Shown here: piece by piece, positions 17,379 to 26,910 of the stretch
How the letters are laid out: each line of letters opens with the position of its first letter
Position numbering within the stretch: the stretch's first letter is position 1
The notes under the pieces: model-generated
Told to the model about the DNA's origin: nothing
The model's database searches: none
What the model saw: the letters and a program-made list of their open reading frames with translations, nothing else
Made by a program: the position numbers and the translations under genes
From: Corynebacterium lemuris
GTDB taxonomy: Bacteria; Actinomycetota; Actinomycetes; Mycobacteriales; Mycobacteriaceae
NCBI RefSeq assembly: GCF_024919295.1
Contig: NZ_JANWTC010000002.1
Span: 248,001 to 312,000, forward strand
Direction of reading: 5' to 3'
DNA length: 64,000 bases

Positions 17379-17394
17379 AGCCCGGTGGAGGAGT

Positions 17395-17403
17395 CTCGTA
17401 TCC
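17395..17403 (+). promoter_or_regulatory. Second CTCGTATCC half-site, upstream of hutU
   Basis: CTCGTATCC, identical to the half-site read in reverse at 16551-16559. It lies 186 bases upstream of hutU and 17 bases past the hutR stop, within an imperfect dyad (TCTCGTATCCCGGACA). Candidate HutR site for hutUI. Confidence 0.5.
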
Positions 17404-17588
17404 CGGACACTGAGGTAGTTTTCCCTGTCGATTCGGCATGTGATCCGCCTTACTCTGAGCGCAGGAACATGGCAGGCAGCACAGCCCGGCAGATGATCCC
17501 CACCGCTCGATGACAGCCCCGGCCCCGGCCGGATCGACGGGGAGGACACCTGCCGGAACGGTTGCCCGAACCCGAAAGGATCCCCTTC

Positions 17589-19271
17589 ATGACGACCTCC
17601 ACCCGACTCGTGCGCGCCGCCCGCGGCACCGAGCTTTCCGCCAAGAGCTGGCAGACCGAGGCACCCCTGCGCATGCTGATGAACAACCTCGACCCCGAGG
17701 TCGCCGAGCGCCCCGAGGACCTCGTGGTCTACGGCGGCACGGGTCGTGCCGCACGGTCCTGGGAGGCCTATGACGCGATCGTCGATACGCTCCGCGATCT
17801 CGAGGAGGACGAGACCTTGCTGGTGCAGTCCGGCAAGCCGGTCGGCGTTTTCCGCACCAATGTCTGGGCGCCGCGCGTGCTGCTGGCCAACTCCAACCTC
17901 GTCGGCGACTGGGCCAACTGGCCCGAGTTCCGCCGCCTCGAGGCCGAGGGCCTGATGATGTACGGCCAGATGACCGCCGGCTCCTGGATCTACATCGCCA
18001 CCCAGGGCATCCTCCAGGGCACCTACGAGACCTTCGCCGCCGTGGGCCGCAAGCGTTTCGACGGCACTCTGCAGGGCACCATCACCCTGACCGGTGGTTG
18101 TGGCGGCATGGGCGGTGCCCAGCCGCTGGCCGTGACCCTCAACGGAGGTGTCTGCATCGTCGTCGACGTCGACCGCACCCGCCTCGAACGCCGCCAGGCC
18201 AAGCGCTACCTCCACGAGATCGCCGCTGACCTCGACGCCGCCGTCACCCGCGCCAACGAGGCCAAGGCCGCCGGCGAGGCCGTGTCCATCGGCGTGGTGG
18301 GCAACGCCGCCGAGATCTTCCCCGAGCTGCTGCGCCGTCACCGCGCCGGCGACATCCACGTCGACGTGGTCACCGACCAGACCTCCGCCCACGACCCGCT
18401 GGCCTACCTGCCGCTTGGTGTCACCCTGGAGGACTGGCAGCGCGAGGCCGACGCCGACCCGGAGGCCTTCACCGTCAAGGCGCGCGAATCCATGGCCGCG
18501 CAGGTGAAGGCCATGGTCGAGTTCCAGGACGAGGGCTCCGAGGTCTTCGACTACGGAAACTCCATCCGCGACGAGGCCCGCCACGCCGGCTACGACCGCG
18601 CCTTCGAATTCCCCGGCTTCGTCCCCGCCTACATCCGCCCGCTGTTCTGCGAGGGCCTGGGCCCCTTCCGCTGGGTGGCCCTGTCCGGTGACCCGGAGGA
18701 CATCCGTGTCACCGATGAGGCAATCAAGGAGCTCTTCCCCGACAACGAGCACCTGCACCGCTGGATCGACGCCGCCGGCGAGTACGTCGAATTCGAGGGT
18801 CTGCCGGCGCGCATCGCCTGGCTCGGTTACGGTGACCGCGCCAAGGCCGGACTGCTGTTCAACAAGCTCGTCGCCGAGGGCAAGGTCAAGGCACCCATCG
18901 TCATCGGCCGCGACCACCTCGACTCCGGTTCCGTCGCCTCCCCCTACCGCGAGACCGAGGCCATGCTCGACGGCTCCGACGCCATCGCCGACTGGCCCCT
19001 GCTCAACGCCCTGACCGCCGCCTCCTCCGGCGCCACCTGGGTCTCCATCCACCACGGCGGCGGCGTGGGCATCGGCCGCTCCATCCATGCCGGCCAGGTC
19101 AGCGTCGCCGACGGTACCGAGCTGGCTGCCGCAAAGCTTCAGGCAGTGCTCACCAACGACCCCGGCATGGGCGTGATCCGACACTTCGACGCCGGTTATG
19201 ACCGTGCCGCCGAGGTCGCCGAAGAGCGGGGCGTGCGCGTGCCCATGGCCTTCAAGTCCCGGGAGAGCTGA
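17589..19271 (+). CDS. hutU: Urocanate hydratase
   Basis: 560-residue urocanase (family length ~555) converting urocanate to 4-imidazolone-5-propionate with tightly bound NAD+. Seen: the glycine-rich [20 protein letters not shown] around residues 165-184, [15 protein letters not shown], and the C-terminal [23 protein letters not shown] 17589 has AAAGGA eight bases upstream. It is followed after a single base by hutI (TGAGATG), so the two are coupled. In other corynebacterial hut clusters hutH precedes hutU; here it does not. Confidence 0.97.
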   Translation: MTTSTRLVRAARGTELSAKSWQTEAPLRMLMNNLDPEVAERPEDLVVYGGTGRAARSWEAYDAIVDTLRDLEEDETLLVQSGKPVGVFRTNVWAPRVLLANSNLVGDWANWPEFRRLEAEGLMMYGQMTAGSWIYIATQGILQGTYETFAAVGRKRFDGTLQGTITLTGGCGGMGGAQPLAVTLNGGVCIVVDVDRTRLERRQAKRYLHEIAADLDAAVTRANEAKAAGEAVSIGVVGNAAEIFPELLRRHRAGDIHVDVVTDQTSAHDPLAYLPLGVTLEDWQREADADPEAFTVKARESMAAQVKAMVEFQDEGSEVFDYGNSIRDEARHAGYDRAFEFPGFVPAYIRPLFCEGLGPFRWVALSGDPEDIRVTDEAIKELFPDNEHLHRWIDAAGEYVEFEGLPARIAWLGYGDRAKAGLLFNKLVAEGKVKAPIVIGRDHLDSGSVASPYRETEAMLDGSDAIADWPLLNALTAASSGATWVSIHHGGGVGIGRSIHAGQVSVADGTELAAAKLQAVLTNDPGMGVIRHFDAGYDRAAEVAEERGVRVPMAFKSRES

Positions 19272-19272
19272 G

Positions 19273-20454
19273 ATGACGGCCGTCCTGTTCACCGGCATCT
19301 CGGAACTGCGCACCGTCTCCGAGCTGGGCACCCTCCACGACGCGGCACTGCTCGCTGAGAACGGTCAGGTCACCTGGGTGGGGGAGGCCGCAACCGCCCC
19401 GGCGGCCGATGAGGAGGTGGATCTGGGCGGCCGCGCTGTCCTGCCCGGCTGGGTGGACTCCCACACCCACATGATCTTCGACGGCGACCGCTCCGGCGAG
19501 TTCGAGGCCCGCATGGCGGGCGCGGACTACGCCGCGGGCGGCATCGCCGTGACCATGTCCGCCACCCGTCAGGCAGGGGAGCAGCGCCTGGAACAGCTGC
19601 TCCTCGAACGCATCCGCGCGGCGCATGCCGGGGGCACCACCACCCTGGAGACCAAGACCGGCTACGGCCTGGACGTCGCCTCCGAGCGGTTGTCAGCCGA
19701 GATCGCCGCCCGTCACGTCGACGAGATCACCTTCCTCGGCGCCCACCTCGTCCCCCCGGGTGCGCAGACCGGTGACTACCTCGACCTCGTCGTCGGCGAG
19801 ATGCTCGACGCCGTCGCCCCCCACGTCGGCTGGATCGACGTGTTCTGCGAGCGTGGGGCCTTCGACGAAGCGCAGTCGCGCCGGGTGCTCGAAGCGGGCA
19901 GAAAACGCGGCCTGGGCCTGCGGGTGCACGGCAACCAGCTCGGCGACGGACCCGGTGTCCAGCTGGCTGTCGAGCTCGGTGCCGCCAGCGTCGACCACGT
20001 CAACTACATCACCGACGCCGACGTGGAGGCCCTGGCCGGATCGGAGACGGTGGCCACGCTGCTGCCGGCCTGCGATCTGTCCACCCGCCAACCCCTGGCC
20101 CCGGCCAGACAGCTTCTGGACGCCGGCGCGCACATCGCCCTGGCCTCCAACCTCAACCCGGGCACCTCATACACGTCCTCGATGAATTTCTGCGTCGGCA
20201 CCGCGGTGCTGCAGCAGTTCCTCTCCCTGGAGGAGGCCATCCACGCCGCCACCGTCGGTGGAGCGCGCGCACTACGGCGCCATGATGTCGGCGGCGGGCT
20301 GGACAGTAACGGCCGGCCAGCCAAGGGCACCCTCGCGGTCGGCGCGGCAGCGGACCTGCACGTGCTGGACACCGCCCACACCATCGACCTGGCCTACCGA
20401 CCGGGCATGCCCCTGACCTGGCGGACCTACCGGGGCGCGGAGAGGGTGGCCTGA
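19273..20454 (+). CDS. hutI: Imidazolonepropionase
   Basis: 393-residue amidohydrolase that opens 4-imidazolone-5-propionate to formimidoylglutamate, linking hutU to hutG. The metal-binding DSHTHMIFDG motif is at ~60-69, followed by GGTTTLETKTGYGL and the conserved HGNQLGDGPG histidine. ATG 19273 follows the hutU stop by one base; a longer open frame upstream is an artefact of hutU coding. It overlaps the convergent fdhD gene by 28 bases. Confidence 0.96.
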   Translation: MTAVLFTGISELRTVSELGTLHDAALLAENGQVTWVGEAATAPAADEEVDLGGRAVLPGWVDSHTHMIFDGDRSGEFEARMAGADYAAGGIAVTMSATRQAGEQRLEQLLLERIRAAHAGGTTTLETKTGYGLDVASERLSAEIAARHVDEITFLGAHLVPPGAQTGDYLDLVVGEMLDAVAPHVGWIDVFCERGAFDEAQSRRVLEAGRKRGLGLRVHGNQLGDGPGVQLAVELGAASVDHVNYITDADVEALAGSETVATLLPACDLSTRQPLAPARQLLDAGAHIALASNLNPGTSYTSSMNFCVGTAVLQQFLSLEEAIHAATVGGARALRRHDVGGGLDSNGRPAKGTLAVGAAADLHVLDTAHTIDLAYRPGMPLTWRTYRGAERVA

Positions 20455-21284
20455 GGCGCCGGCTTGAGTGCCCCTGAATAGAGGTTGAAGCGCTGGTCCC
20501 GGGTGAAACCGGTCAGCGCCATCCCGGCCTCCCGGGCCAGGTCCACGGCCAGGGAACTGGCTGCGGACACGGCCACCAGGGCCGGGAAGCCGGCCATGAC
20601 GGCCTTCTGCACCAGCTCGAAGGAGGCGCGGCTGCTCATCACCAGGATCAGATCCTCGGCGGGTAGCCGGTCGGCCAGCAGGAGGGAACCGATGACCTTG
20701 TCGGCGGCGTTGTGCCGGCCGATGTCCTCGCGGATGACCACCGGCTCGCCCTCGAGGGTGAAGGCGCCGGCGGCGTGGATGCCGCCGGTGCGTCGAAAAG
20801 CTTTCTGCCCCGCGCGGAGCTTCTCCGGCAGGGAGATGACCACGCGGGGGTCGAGCTCGATCGGCTTAATCGGGTGGGTCTGCTTGCCCATGATCTGCTC
20901 GATGGAGCTGGAACCGCACACTCCGCAGGCGGAGGTGGTGGTCACGGCGCGGACGGATTCGGGGCCCGGGGTGGCCACCCCGTGGGCGAGTTCCACCTCG
21001 AGCAGGTTGTAGGTGTTCTGTCCGGAGGCGTCCGTGCCGGAGCAGTAGCGGGCCTCCGCCACATCCGCTTTCCCCTGGATGAGGCCTTCGCCGTGGAGGA
21101 AACCGTGGATGAGCTCGATGTCATGGCCCGGGGTGCGCATGGTGGTGGTCAGCGTGGTGCCGTTGACCTGCAGCTCCAGTGGTTCCTCACCGGCGACGGT
21201 GTCGGCACGCGTGTCGGTGGACCAGGTGCCGTCGGCTTCCACATTCACGCGGGTGACCGCGAAGTCGCGGGTGATCCGCCCCAT
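20427..21284 (-). CDS. fdhD: Formate dehydrogenase accessory sulfurtransferase
   Basis: 285-residue FdhD, which passes sulfur from a cysteine desulfurase to the bis-MGD cofactor of formate dehydrogenase. The active loop TTTSACGVCGSSSIEQ (~115-130) carries the CxxC pair, and VIREDIGRHNAADKVIG and VMSSRASFELVQKA follow as expected. Its ATG directly abuts the fdhF stop, so both are made together. The 3' end overlaps the convergent hutI. Confidence 0.96.
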   Translation of the reverse strand: MGRITRDFAVTRVNVEADGTWSTDTRADTVAGEEPLELQVNGTTLTTTMRTPGHDIELIHGFLHGEGLIQGKADVAEARYCSGTDASGQNTYNLLEVELAHGVATPGPESVRAVTTTSACGVCGSSSIEQIMGKQTHPIKPIELDPRVVISLPEKLRAGQKAFRRTGGIHAAGAFTLEGEPVVIREDIGRHNAADKVIGSLLLADRLPAEDLILVMSSRASFELVQKAVMAGFPALVAVSAASSLAVDLAREAGMALTGFTRDQRFNLYSGALKPAPQATLSAPR

Positions 21285-23600
21285 CTACTTCGCCTCCGCC
21301 TTTTCCGGAGCGAAATCTTCCGCCCGCGTGCCCAGGGGTTCCAGGCGCACGATCACGGACTTGGAGACCGGGGTGTTGGACAGCTCGGCCACGGAATCCA
21401 TGGGCACCAGCACGTTGGCCTCGGGGAAGTAGGTGGTCACGCAGTCGCGGGCGGAGGGGTACTCCACGACCCGGAAGCTGGGAGCGCGGCGTTCCTCGCC
21501 CCGGAAGACGGAGACGATGTCGACCAGGTCGCCGTCGCGCAGCCCCCGCTCGCGGGCGTCCTCGGGGTTGACGAAGACCACGCGGCGGCCGTTCTTGATC
21601 CCGCGGTAGCGGTCGTCGAGGCCGTAGATGGTGGAGTTGAACTGGTCATGGGAGCGGACGGTCTGCAGCAGCAGATGGCCCTCGGGCAGCTCGATGACGT
21701 CGGTCTGGTTGACGGTCAGCTGCGCCTTGCCGGTGGTGGTGTGGAAGATCCGTTCGCGGGGGCCGTTGGGCAGGGCGAAGCCGCCCGGCTCCTCAATACG
21801 GCGGTTGTAGTCCTCGAAGCCGGGGATGGTGGCCTCGATGTGGTCGCGGACCACGCCGTAGTCGTTGACCATGGGCATCCAGAAGTCATCGCCGAAGGTG
21901 TGGTGGCCGATCCTGCCGATGATCTCCGGCTCGGCCTGCAGGTCCAGGTCCTTGTTGGCGCGGCGCTTGCCCACCGATGCGGAGACGATGCCCACGGAGT
22001 TCTCCACGGTGATCTGCTGGCGGCCGGAGGCCTGGACGTCCTCGTCGGTACGCGCCTTGACCGGCAGGATCAGGGACTTCTCACCGGGCCAGGCATGCGA
22101 GCCGTTGGGCTTGGTGGACAGATGGACGGTCAGTTCCTGCTGGCTCATGGCCGATTCCAGGCGGGTGGTGTCTGAGGCGACGCGCACCAGGTTGCCGCCC
22201 AGCGACATGAAGAACTTGGTCTTGCCCTCCCACATGGCGCGCAGGGCATCAACGGTGTCGAGGCCGTCCTCGCGCGGGACATCGAAACCGAAGTGGTCCT
22301 CCAGTGCCTGCAGGAAGCGCTCCGGCATCTTCTCCCAGATGCCCACCGTGCGGTTGCCCTGGACGTTGGAGTGGCCGCGCAGGGGAGCGGTACCGGCACC
22401 GGGCTTGCCGATGTTGCCCGTCAGCAGCAGGAAGTTGACCATCTCCCGGATGGTGTAGACGGCGTTCTTGTGCTGGGTCACGCCCAGGGTCCAGCTGACG
22501 ATCACGCTGCGGGACTTCTCCACCATGTCCGCGGCCTTCTTGATCTCCGCCATGGTCAGCCCGCAGCCGCGCAGCAGCTCCGCATCATCGAGGCTGTCCA
22601 GGTGCGCGATGGTCTCCTCCACGCCGGAGCAGAACTTGTCCAGGAACTCATGGTCGATGGCGTCGCGGCGGATCAGCTCGCGGTTGAGGGCCTGGAAGAA
22701 GGCGCGGTCGCCGTCGAGACGGATCTGCAGGTACTCATCCGCCAGCTTCTCCGAGATACCCAGCGCACCCTTGACGGACTGCGGCTCGGAGAAGGCCATG
22801 AGGCCGGTCTCCGGGATCGGGTTGATGGCGAGGATCTTCCCGCCGTTCTCCTTGCACTTCTGGAAGGCGGTCAGCGCGCGCGGGTGGTTGGTGCCCGGGT
22901 TCTGCCCCACGGAGATCATCAGGTCGGTGATGTAGAAATCGTTCATGGTCACCGAGCCCTTGCCCAGGCCGAGCGTCTCACCGAGGGCGGAGCCGGTGGA
23001 CTCGTGGCACATGTTGCCGCAGTCGGGCAGGTTGTTGCTGCCGTGGCGTCGGGCCAGCAGGCCGAACATGTACGCCGCCTCATTGGAGGCACGCCCCGAG
23101 GTGTACCAGATGGCCTCCTCCGGCTCCGTCTCCTTCAGCTGCTCCGCGATGATCCGGTAGGCCTCCTCCCAGCTGACCGGACGGTAGTGCTCATCCCCGC
23201 TGGAACGGTCATAGAGCATGGGGGCGGTGATCCGCCCCTGCTTGCCCAGCCAGTGGTCGGTCTTCTCCCGCAGCTCCTGCACGGTGTGCTGCGCCCAGAA
23301 ATCCACGCCGGCGCGGTCCGGGGTGGTCTCCTCCGCGATGGCCTTCGCGCCGTTCTCGCAGAACTCCACCACCCCGATGTCCCCCTGGGCAGGCTCGGGC
23401 CAGGCACAACCCGGACAGTCCACGCCACCGTGCTTGTTCATCGTCAGCAGCGGCAGCAGGCCGCGCGCCGGGATGGCGTGCTGCATCGCGTGGTAGACAC
23501 CGGGCAGTCCGGCGGCGGACTTCGATCGCTTCGTGACCTTCGGGTTGTCGAATTCATTGGCGACGGGGTTGACGGCGGAAACCTGATGCGGAGTGACCAT
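21285..23600 (-). CDS. fdhF: Molybdopterin oxidoreductase, FdhF/YdeP-type formate dehydrogenase
   Basis: 771-residue Mo-bis-MGD oxidoreductase of the FdhF/YdeP family. Evidence: the N-terminal cysteine segment GGVDCPGCAWPEP, molybdopterin motifs around GNMCHESTGSALGE and SVGQNPGTNHPRAL, and the dinucleotide-binding C-terminal domain with LLLQTVRSHDQFNSTIYGLDDRYRG. Corynebacterium glutamicum FdhF is a cytoplasmic Mo-dependent enzyme that consumes formate. Followed immediately by fdhD; a DUF6457-like gene lies upstream on the same strand. It needs molybdate, which the modABC genes at 59.8-62.5 kb could provide. Confidence 0.93.
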   Translation of the reverse strand: MVTPHQVSAVNPVANEFDNPKVTKRSKSAAGLPGVYHAMQHAIPARGLLPLLTMNKHGGVDCPGCAWPEPAQGDIGVVEFCENGAKAIAEETTPDRAGVDFWAQHTVQELREKTDHWLGKQGRITAPMLYDRSSGDEHYRPVSWEEAYRIIAEQLKETEPEEAIWYTSGRASNEAAYMFGLLARRHGSNNLPDCGNMCHESTGSALGETLGLGKGSVTMNDFYITDLMISVGQNPGTNHPRALTAFQKCKENGGKILAINPIPETGLMAFSEPQSVKGALGISEKLADEYLQIRLDGDRAFFQALNRELIRRDAIDHEFLDKFCSGVEETIAHLDSLDDAELLRGCGLTMAEIKKAADMVEKSRSVIVSWTLGVTQHKNAVYTIREMVNFLLLTGNIGKPGAGTAPLRGHSNVQGNRTVGIWEKMPERFLQALEDHFGFDVPREDGLDTVDALRAMWEGKTKFFMSLGGNLVRVASDTTRLESAMSQQELTVHLSTKPNGSHAWPGEKSLILPVKARTDEDVQASGRQQITVENSVGIVSASVGKRRANKDLDLQAEPEIIGRIGHHTFGDDFWMPMVNDYGVVRDHIEATIPGFEDYNRRIEEPGGFALPNGPRERIFHTTTGKAQLTVNQTDVIELPEGHLLLQTVRSHDQFNSTIYGLDDRYRGIKNGRRVVFVNPEDARERGLRDGDLVDIVSVFRGEERRAPSFRVVEYPSARDCVTTYFPEANVLVPMDSVAELSNTPVSKSVIVRLEPLGTRAEDFAPEKAEAK

Positions 23601-23626
23601 GAATCCATGGTAGCCGCCGAATGGGG

Positions 23627-23923
23627 CTATGTAGAGAGCTTGTCCAGCAGTTCGAGGACCCGGGCGATGTTCTCGCGGGACTCAGCCACGGTCCCCTCAT
23701 CCGGGGCGTCCGCCGCCAGGGCGCGGCCACTGGCCAGGCCCACGAGGAAGGCGGTCAGGGGTGCCGCGGGTCGGGAGGGGCCGTGGGCCACATCGCGGGT
23801 CAGATCCAGCAGGTCATGGAGCAGTTCCTCGATGACCGCCGGTGACAGGCCGAGTTCCCCGGAGACCTGCTCCAGCCAGGCCTTCGCCTCGCTCAGATCC
23901 TGCCCGGACTTCTTCGCGCTCAC
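23627..23923 (-). CDS. Small DUF6457-like protein of the formate dehydrogenase locus
   Basis: 98 residues, helical, with LLDLTRDVAHGPSRPAAPLTAFLVGLASG as the conserved core of the DUF6457 type. A small protein of this sort is associated with fdhF and fdhD in Corynebacterium glutamicum (cg0617) and probably aids Mo-cofactor insertion; mechanism unknown. GTG 23921-23923 overlaps the stop of the amino-acid permease by three bases, so it is coupled to that gene, and it lies 26 bases upstream of fdhF. Confidence 0.78.
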   Translation of the reverse strand: MSAKKSGQDLSEAKAWLEQVSGELGLSPAVIEELLHDLLDLTRDVAHGPSRPAAPLTAFLVGLASGRALAADAPDEGTVAESRENIARVLELLDKLST

Positions 23924-25308
23924 AGGGCCATCCCCTGGACCTTGGGCCGGCCGGTGGCGTAGTAGAGCGTGGTCATGAGGATGAGGAAGCCGACGCCCAC
24001 ACCCAGCGCCAGGTGGTACTGGTCCAGCCAGATCATGATGCCGAAGGTGAAGATGATGAAGGCGATGGCGAAGAACTGCCCGTAGGGCCAGAAGGGGACC
24101 GGGAACTTCAGCTCGGCGACCTCGGTGGGGGACATGCGGCGCCTGGAGGCGACCTGCGCCAGCAGGATCATCAGCCACACGTAGATGGTGGCGAAGGTGG
24201 CCAGCGCCGCGACGATCTCGAAGACCCGCTCCGGCAGGATGGCGTTGAGCGCGGTGCCCACGACGAGGGTGAGCAGGAGGATGGCGGTGGTCATCACGGG
24301 GATGCCGCGCAGGGTCTTCGCCATGACCCGCGGGGCGAGGTTCTGCTTCGCCAGGCCGGTGAGCACGCGGCCGGCGCCGAAGAGGTCCGCGTTGATGGCG
24401 GAGAGCGCTGCGGTGATGACCACGACGTTGAGCAGGGCCGCGGCCCAGTTCACGCCGAGGGCGGAGAAGATCTGCACGAAGGGCGATTCCTCACCCGTGA
24501 TCGTGCGCCAGGGGTTGAGCGCCAGGATGACCAGGATCGCGCCGACGTAGAAGAGCAGGATGCGCACCGGCACGGTGTTCACGGCCTTCGGGATCGCCTT
24601 CTCCGGGTCCTCCGCCTCCGTGCCGGCCACGCCGATGATCTCCGTGCCGCCGAAGGCGAAGAGCACGAGGATGAAGGCGGCGATCATGCCCTCGAAACCG
24701 TTGGGGAAGAAGCCGCCGTCATTGACCAGGTTGTCCAGGCCGACGTTGTGCGCGGAATCGCCCAGCCCGAAGGCGAGGATGGCGGCACCACCGATGATCA
24801 TGCCCACCACGGCGGTGACCTTGATGATGGTGAAGATGAACTCCAGCTCGCCGAAGCTGCGCACACTCGCCAGGTTCGCCGCACCCACGATGAGCAGGGT
24901 GGCCGCCACCCAGATCCACTGCTGGGTGTCGGGGAACCAGAAGCGCATGTAGATGGCGATGGCCGTGAGGTCCGCCAGACACACGATCATCATCTCGAAG
25001 GCGAACATCCAGCCGGTGATGTAGCCGGCCCAACCGCCCAGGTGGGCGCGGGTGTACTCGGCGAAGGAACCGGTGACGGGCATGCGCACGGCCATCTCAC
25101 CCAGCGCGCGGAGCATGAAGTACACCACCGCGCCACCGAGCAGGTAGACCAGCAGCACCGAGGGGCCGGCGGCCTGGATCGCGCCGGCCGAGCCGTAGAA
25201 CAGGCCCGTGCCGATGGCCGAACCCAGCGCGATGAAGTGGATGTGCCGGGCCTTGAGGCCGGGCCGCTTGACGACGGTCGTGGACGTCGCCGTCGGAGTT
25301 TCGGTCAT
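23920..25308 (-). CDS. Amino-acid permease (APC superfamily, AAT type)
   Basis: 462-residue permease with about 12 membrane segments. The start RHIHFIALGSAIGTGLFYGSAGAI and the following GEMAVRMPVTGSFAEYTRA are hallmarks of the AAT group (ProY, GabP, CycA, LysP). It imports an amino acid by proton symport; the specific one cannot be read. First gene in a same-strand run with the DUF6457-like gene, fdhF and fdhD. Divergent from the broken lactate dehydrogenase gene. Confidence 0.92.
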   Translation of the reverse strand: MTETPTATSTTVVKRPGLKARHIHFIALGSAIGTGLFYGSAGAIQAAGPSVLLVYLLGGAVVYFMLRALGEMAVRMPVTGSFAEYTRAHLGGWAGYITGWMFAFEMMIVCLADLTAIAIYMRFWFPDTQQWIWVAATLLIVGAANLASVRSFGELEFIFTIIKVTAVVGMIIGGAAILAFGLGDSAHNVGLDNLVNDGGFFPNGFEGMIAAFILVLFAFGGTEIIGVAGTEAEDPEKAIPKAVNTVPVRILLFYVGAILVILALNPWRTITGEESPFVQIFSALGVNWAAALLNVVVITAALSAINADLFGAGRVLTGLAKQNLAPRVMAKTLRGIPVMTTAILLLTLVVGTALNAILPERVFEIVAALATFATIYVWLMILLAQVASRRRMSPTEVAELKFPVPFWPYGQFFAIAFIIFTFGIMIWLDQYHLALGVGVGFLILMTTLYYATGRPKVQGMAL

Positions 25309-25519
25309 GGACAGGTCCTTTGCCGGTACTGGGAAAGAGGGGAAAAGCCAGGTAACACCTTAGACCTGGGGACGGTGGAAGAGAATCCGCCCAGACCCTG
25401 CGCGGAGGTTCCTCTCAAAAGTCTGCGCTCGAGGAGCGCGACCGCTCTACCCGGCCACGCTGATCCTCGTGGACCTCTAGGATCCTGGTAGACGTTATTC
25501 TCCAGGGAAGGAACCCGTC

Positions 25520-26778
25520 ATGGTCAGGATGCAGCGCCAGTTACCGCAACCCAGCGAGCTCTTCCAGCTGCTGAAATTCCGGCGCCCCTCCCTCCGCGTG
25601 GGGCAGACCCGCCTGCGCAACGCCCAGTCCATCGAGGACCTCCGGGACCTGGCCCGCTGGCGCACCCCGGCCGCCGCCTTCGACTACACCGACGGTGCGG
25701 CCGATGAGGAGATCTCCATGGCCCGGTCCCGCCAGGCCTTCCAGGACATCGAATTCCACCCCTCAATCCTGCGGGACGTCTCCCGGGTGGACACCAGCTG
25801 TGAGGTCTTCGGCGGTCCCTCCGCACTACCTTTCGGCATCGCGCCCACCGGTTTCACCCGCCTCATGCAGACGGAGGGGGAGCGGGCCGCGCCGGGATCC
25901 CCTTCTGCTTATCGACGCTGGGCACCACCTCCATCGAGGACGTCCGCGCCGCGAATCCGCAGGGCCGCAACTTCTTCCAGCTCTATGTGATGCGAGAACG
26001 GGAGATCTCCTTCGGCCTGGTCGAGCGCGCCGCCCGCGCCGGCTTCGACACCCTGCTGTTCACCGTGGACGCCCCGGTGGCCGGGGCCCGCCTGCGGGAT
26101 AAACGCAACGGTTTCTCCATCCCGCCGCAGCTCTCGCTGGGCACCGTGCTGGATGCCATCCCGCGGCCCTGGTGGTGGTGGGACTTCCTGACCACCCCAC
26201 CGTTGAGCTTCGCCTCCCTGTCGTCGACCGGCGGCACGGTGGGGGAACTGCTCAACTCGGCGATGGACCCCTCGATCCAGTTCTCCGATCTGACGGAGAT
26301 CCGTGCCCTGTGGCCCGGGAAACTGGTGGTCAAGGGAGTGCAGACACTGGAGGACGCGAAGCAGCTCACCGACCTGGGTGTGGACGGCATTGTCCTGTCC
26401 AACCACGGCGGCCGTCAGCTCGACCGGGCGCCCGTCCCCTTCCACCTGCTGCCGGCGGTGGCCCGTGAAGTGGGTGATGACATCGACGTCACCATGGACA
26501 CCGGCATCATGCACGGCGCGGACATCGTCGCGGCGATTGCCCTGGGTGCGAAATTCACGTTCATCGGCCGCGCCTACCTCTACGGCCTCATGGCCGGCGG
26601 TGAGGCCGGGGTGGAACGGACCATTGACATCCTCAGCGAACAGATCCGCCGGACCATGCAGCTGCTCCAGGTCTCCGAACTGGCGGAACTCGGACCCCGG
26701 CACGTCACCCAGCTGAGCAGGCTGGTGCCGCGGGGAACCGGGGCTGCATCCCTCCCCCGGGGAGCACGCCGCGGTTAG
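25520..26778 (+). pseudogene. lldD: L-lactate dehydrogenase (quinone), frameshifted
   Basis: FMN-dependent alpha-hydroxy-acid dehydrogenase oxidising L-lactate to pyruvate. Both halves are clear: FDYTDGAADEE and [19 protein letters not shown] in the first frame, then [17 protein letters not shown] through [20 protein letters not shown] and [12 protein letters not shown] in another frame. The switch falls at ~25885-25893. Relatives have about seven more residues between TEGE-x-A and AGIP, so roughly 19 bases seem to be lost from a GCC-rich stretch, closing the first frame at 25990. FMN and substrate residues elsewhere are intact, so the lesion is recent or a sequencing error. Start ATG has AAGGA ahead. 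Confidence 0.85.
25907..25917 (-). repeat. Copy 2 of the CGTCGATAAGC word
   Basis: The 12-base form is present through 25918. In the ancestral lldD frame it imposes a TTA leucine codon, otherwise almost absent from the GC-rich genes here. Confidence 0.6.
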
Positions 26779-26800
26779 GGCGGAAAGTGGGGGCCCGGCG

Positions 26801-26812
26801 GCGTCGATAAGC
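26801..26812 (+). repeat. Copy 3 of the GCGTCGATAAGC word
   Basis: Full 12-base form, the only intergenic copy; it is half of a hairpin whose other arm reads CGTCGCATAAGC on the minus strand. Confidence 0.6.
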
Positions 26813-26854
26813 GGCTGTGGTGAGCGGACATGTCACCAGTCGCTTATGCGACGC
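26801..26854. other. Long imperfect inverted repeat upstream of deaD
   Basis: Arms 26801-26823 and 26833-26854 pair over about 20 positions (GCGTCG/CGACGC, ATAAGCG/CGCTTAT, TGGTGA/TCACCA) with small bulges and a nine-base loop. It lies 23 bases after lldD and 57 bases before the deaD ATG, so it could be the lldD terminator or a structured deaD leader. The left arm carries a copy of GCGTCGATAAGC. Confidence 0.7.
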
Positions 26855-26910
26855 AGAACACCCCTCATGAAATGGTTTTTTGGACTGGAGTCGAGTACGC
26901 TGGGCAGGCA

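Noticed and set aside
16539..19331. Open minus-strand frame of ~930 codons antisense to hutR and hutU
   Set aside because: High-GC third-position bias keeps the opposite strand open; composition is Gly/Val/Asp-Leu low-complexity, there is no family match or ribosome site, and hutU is unmistakable on the other strand.
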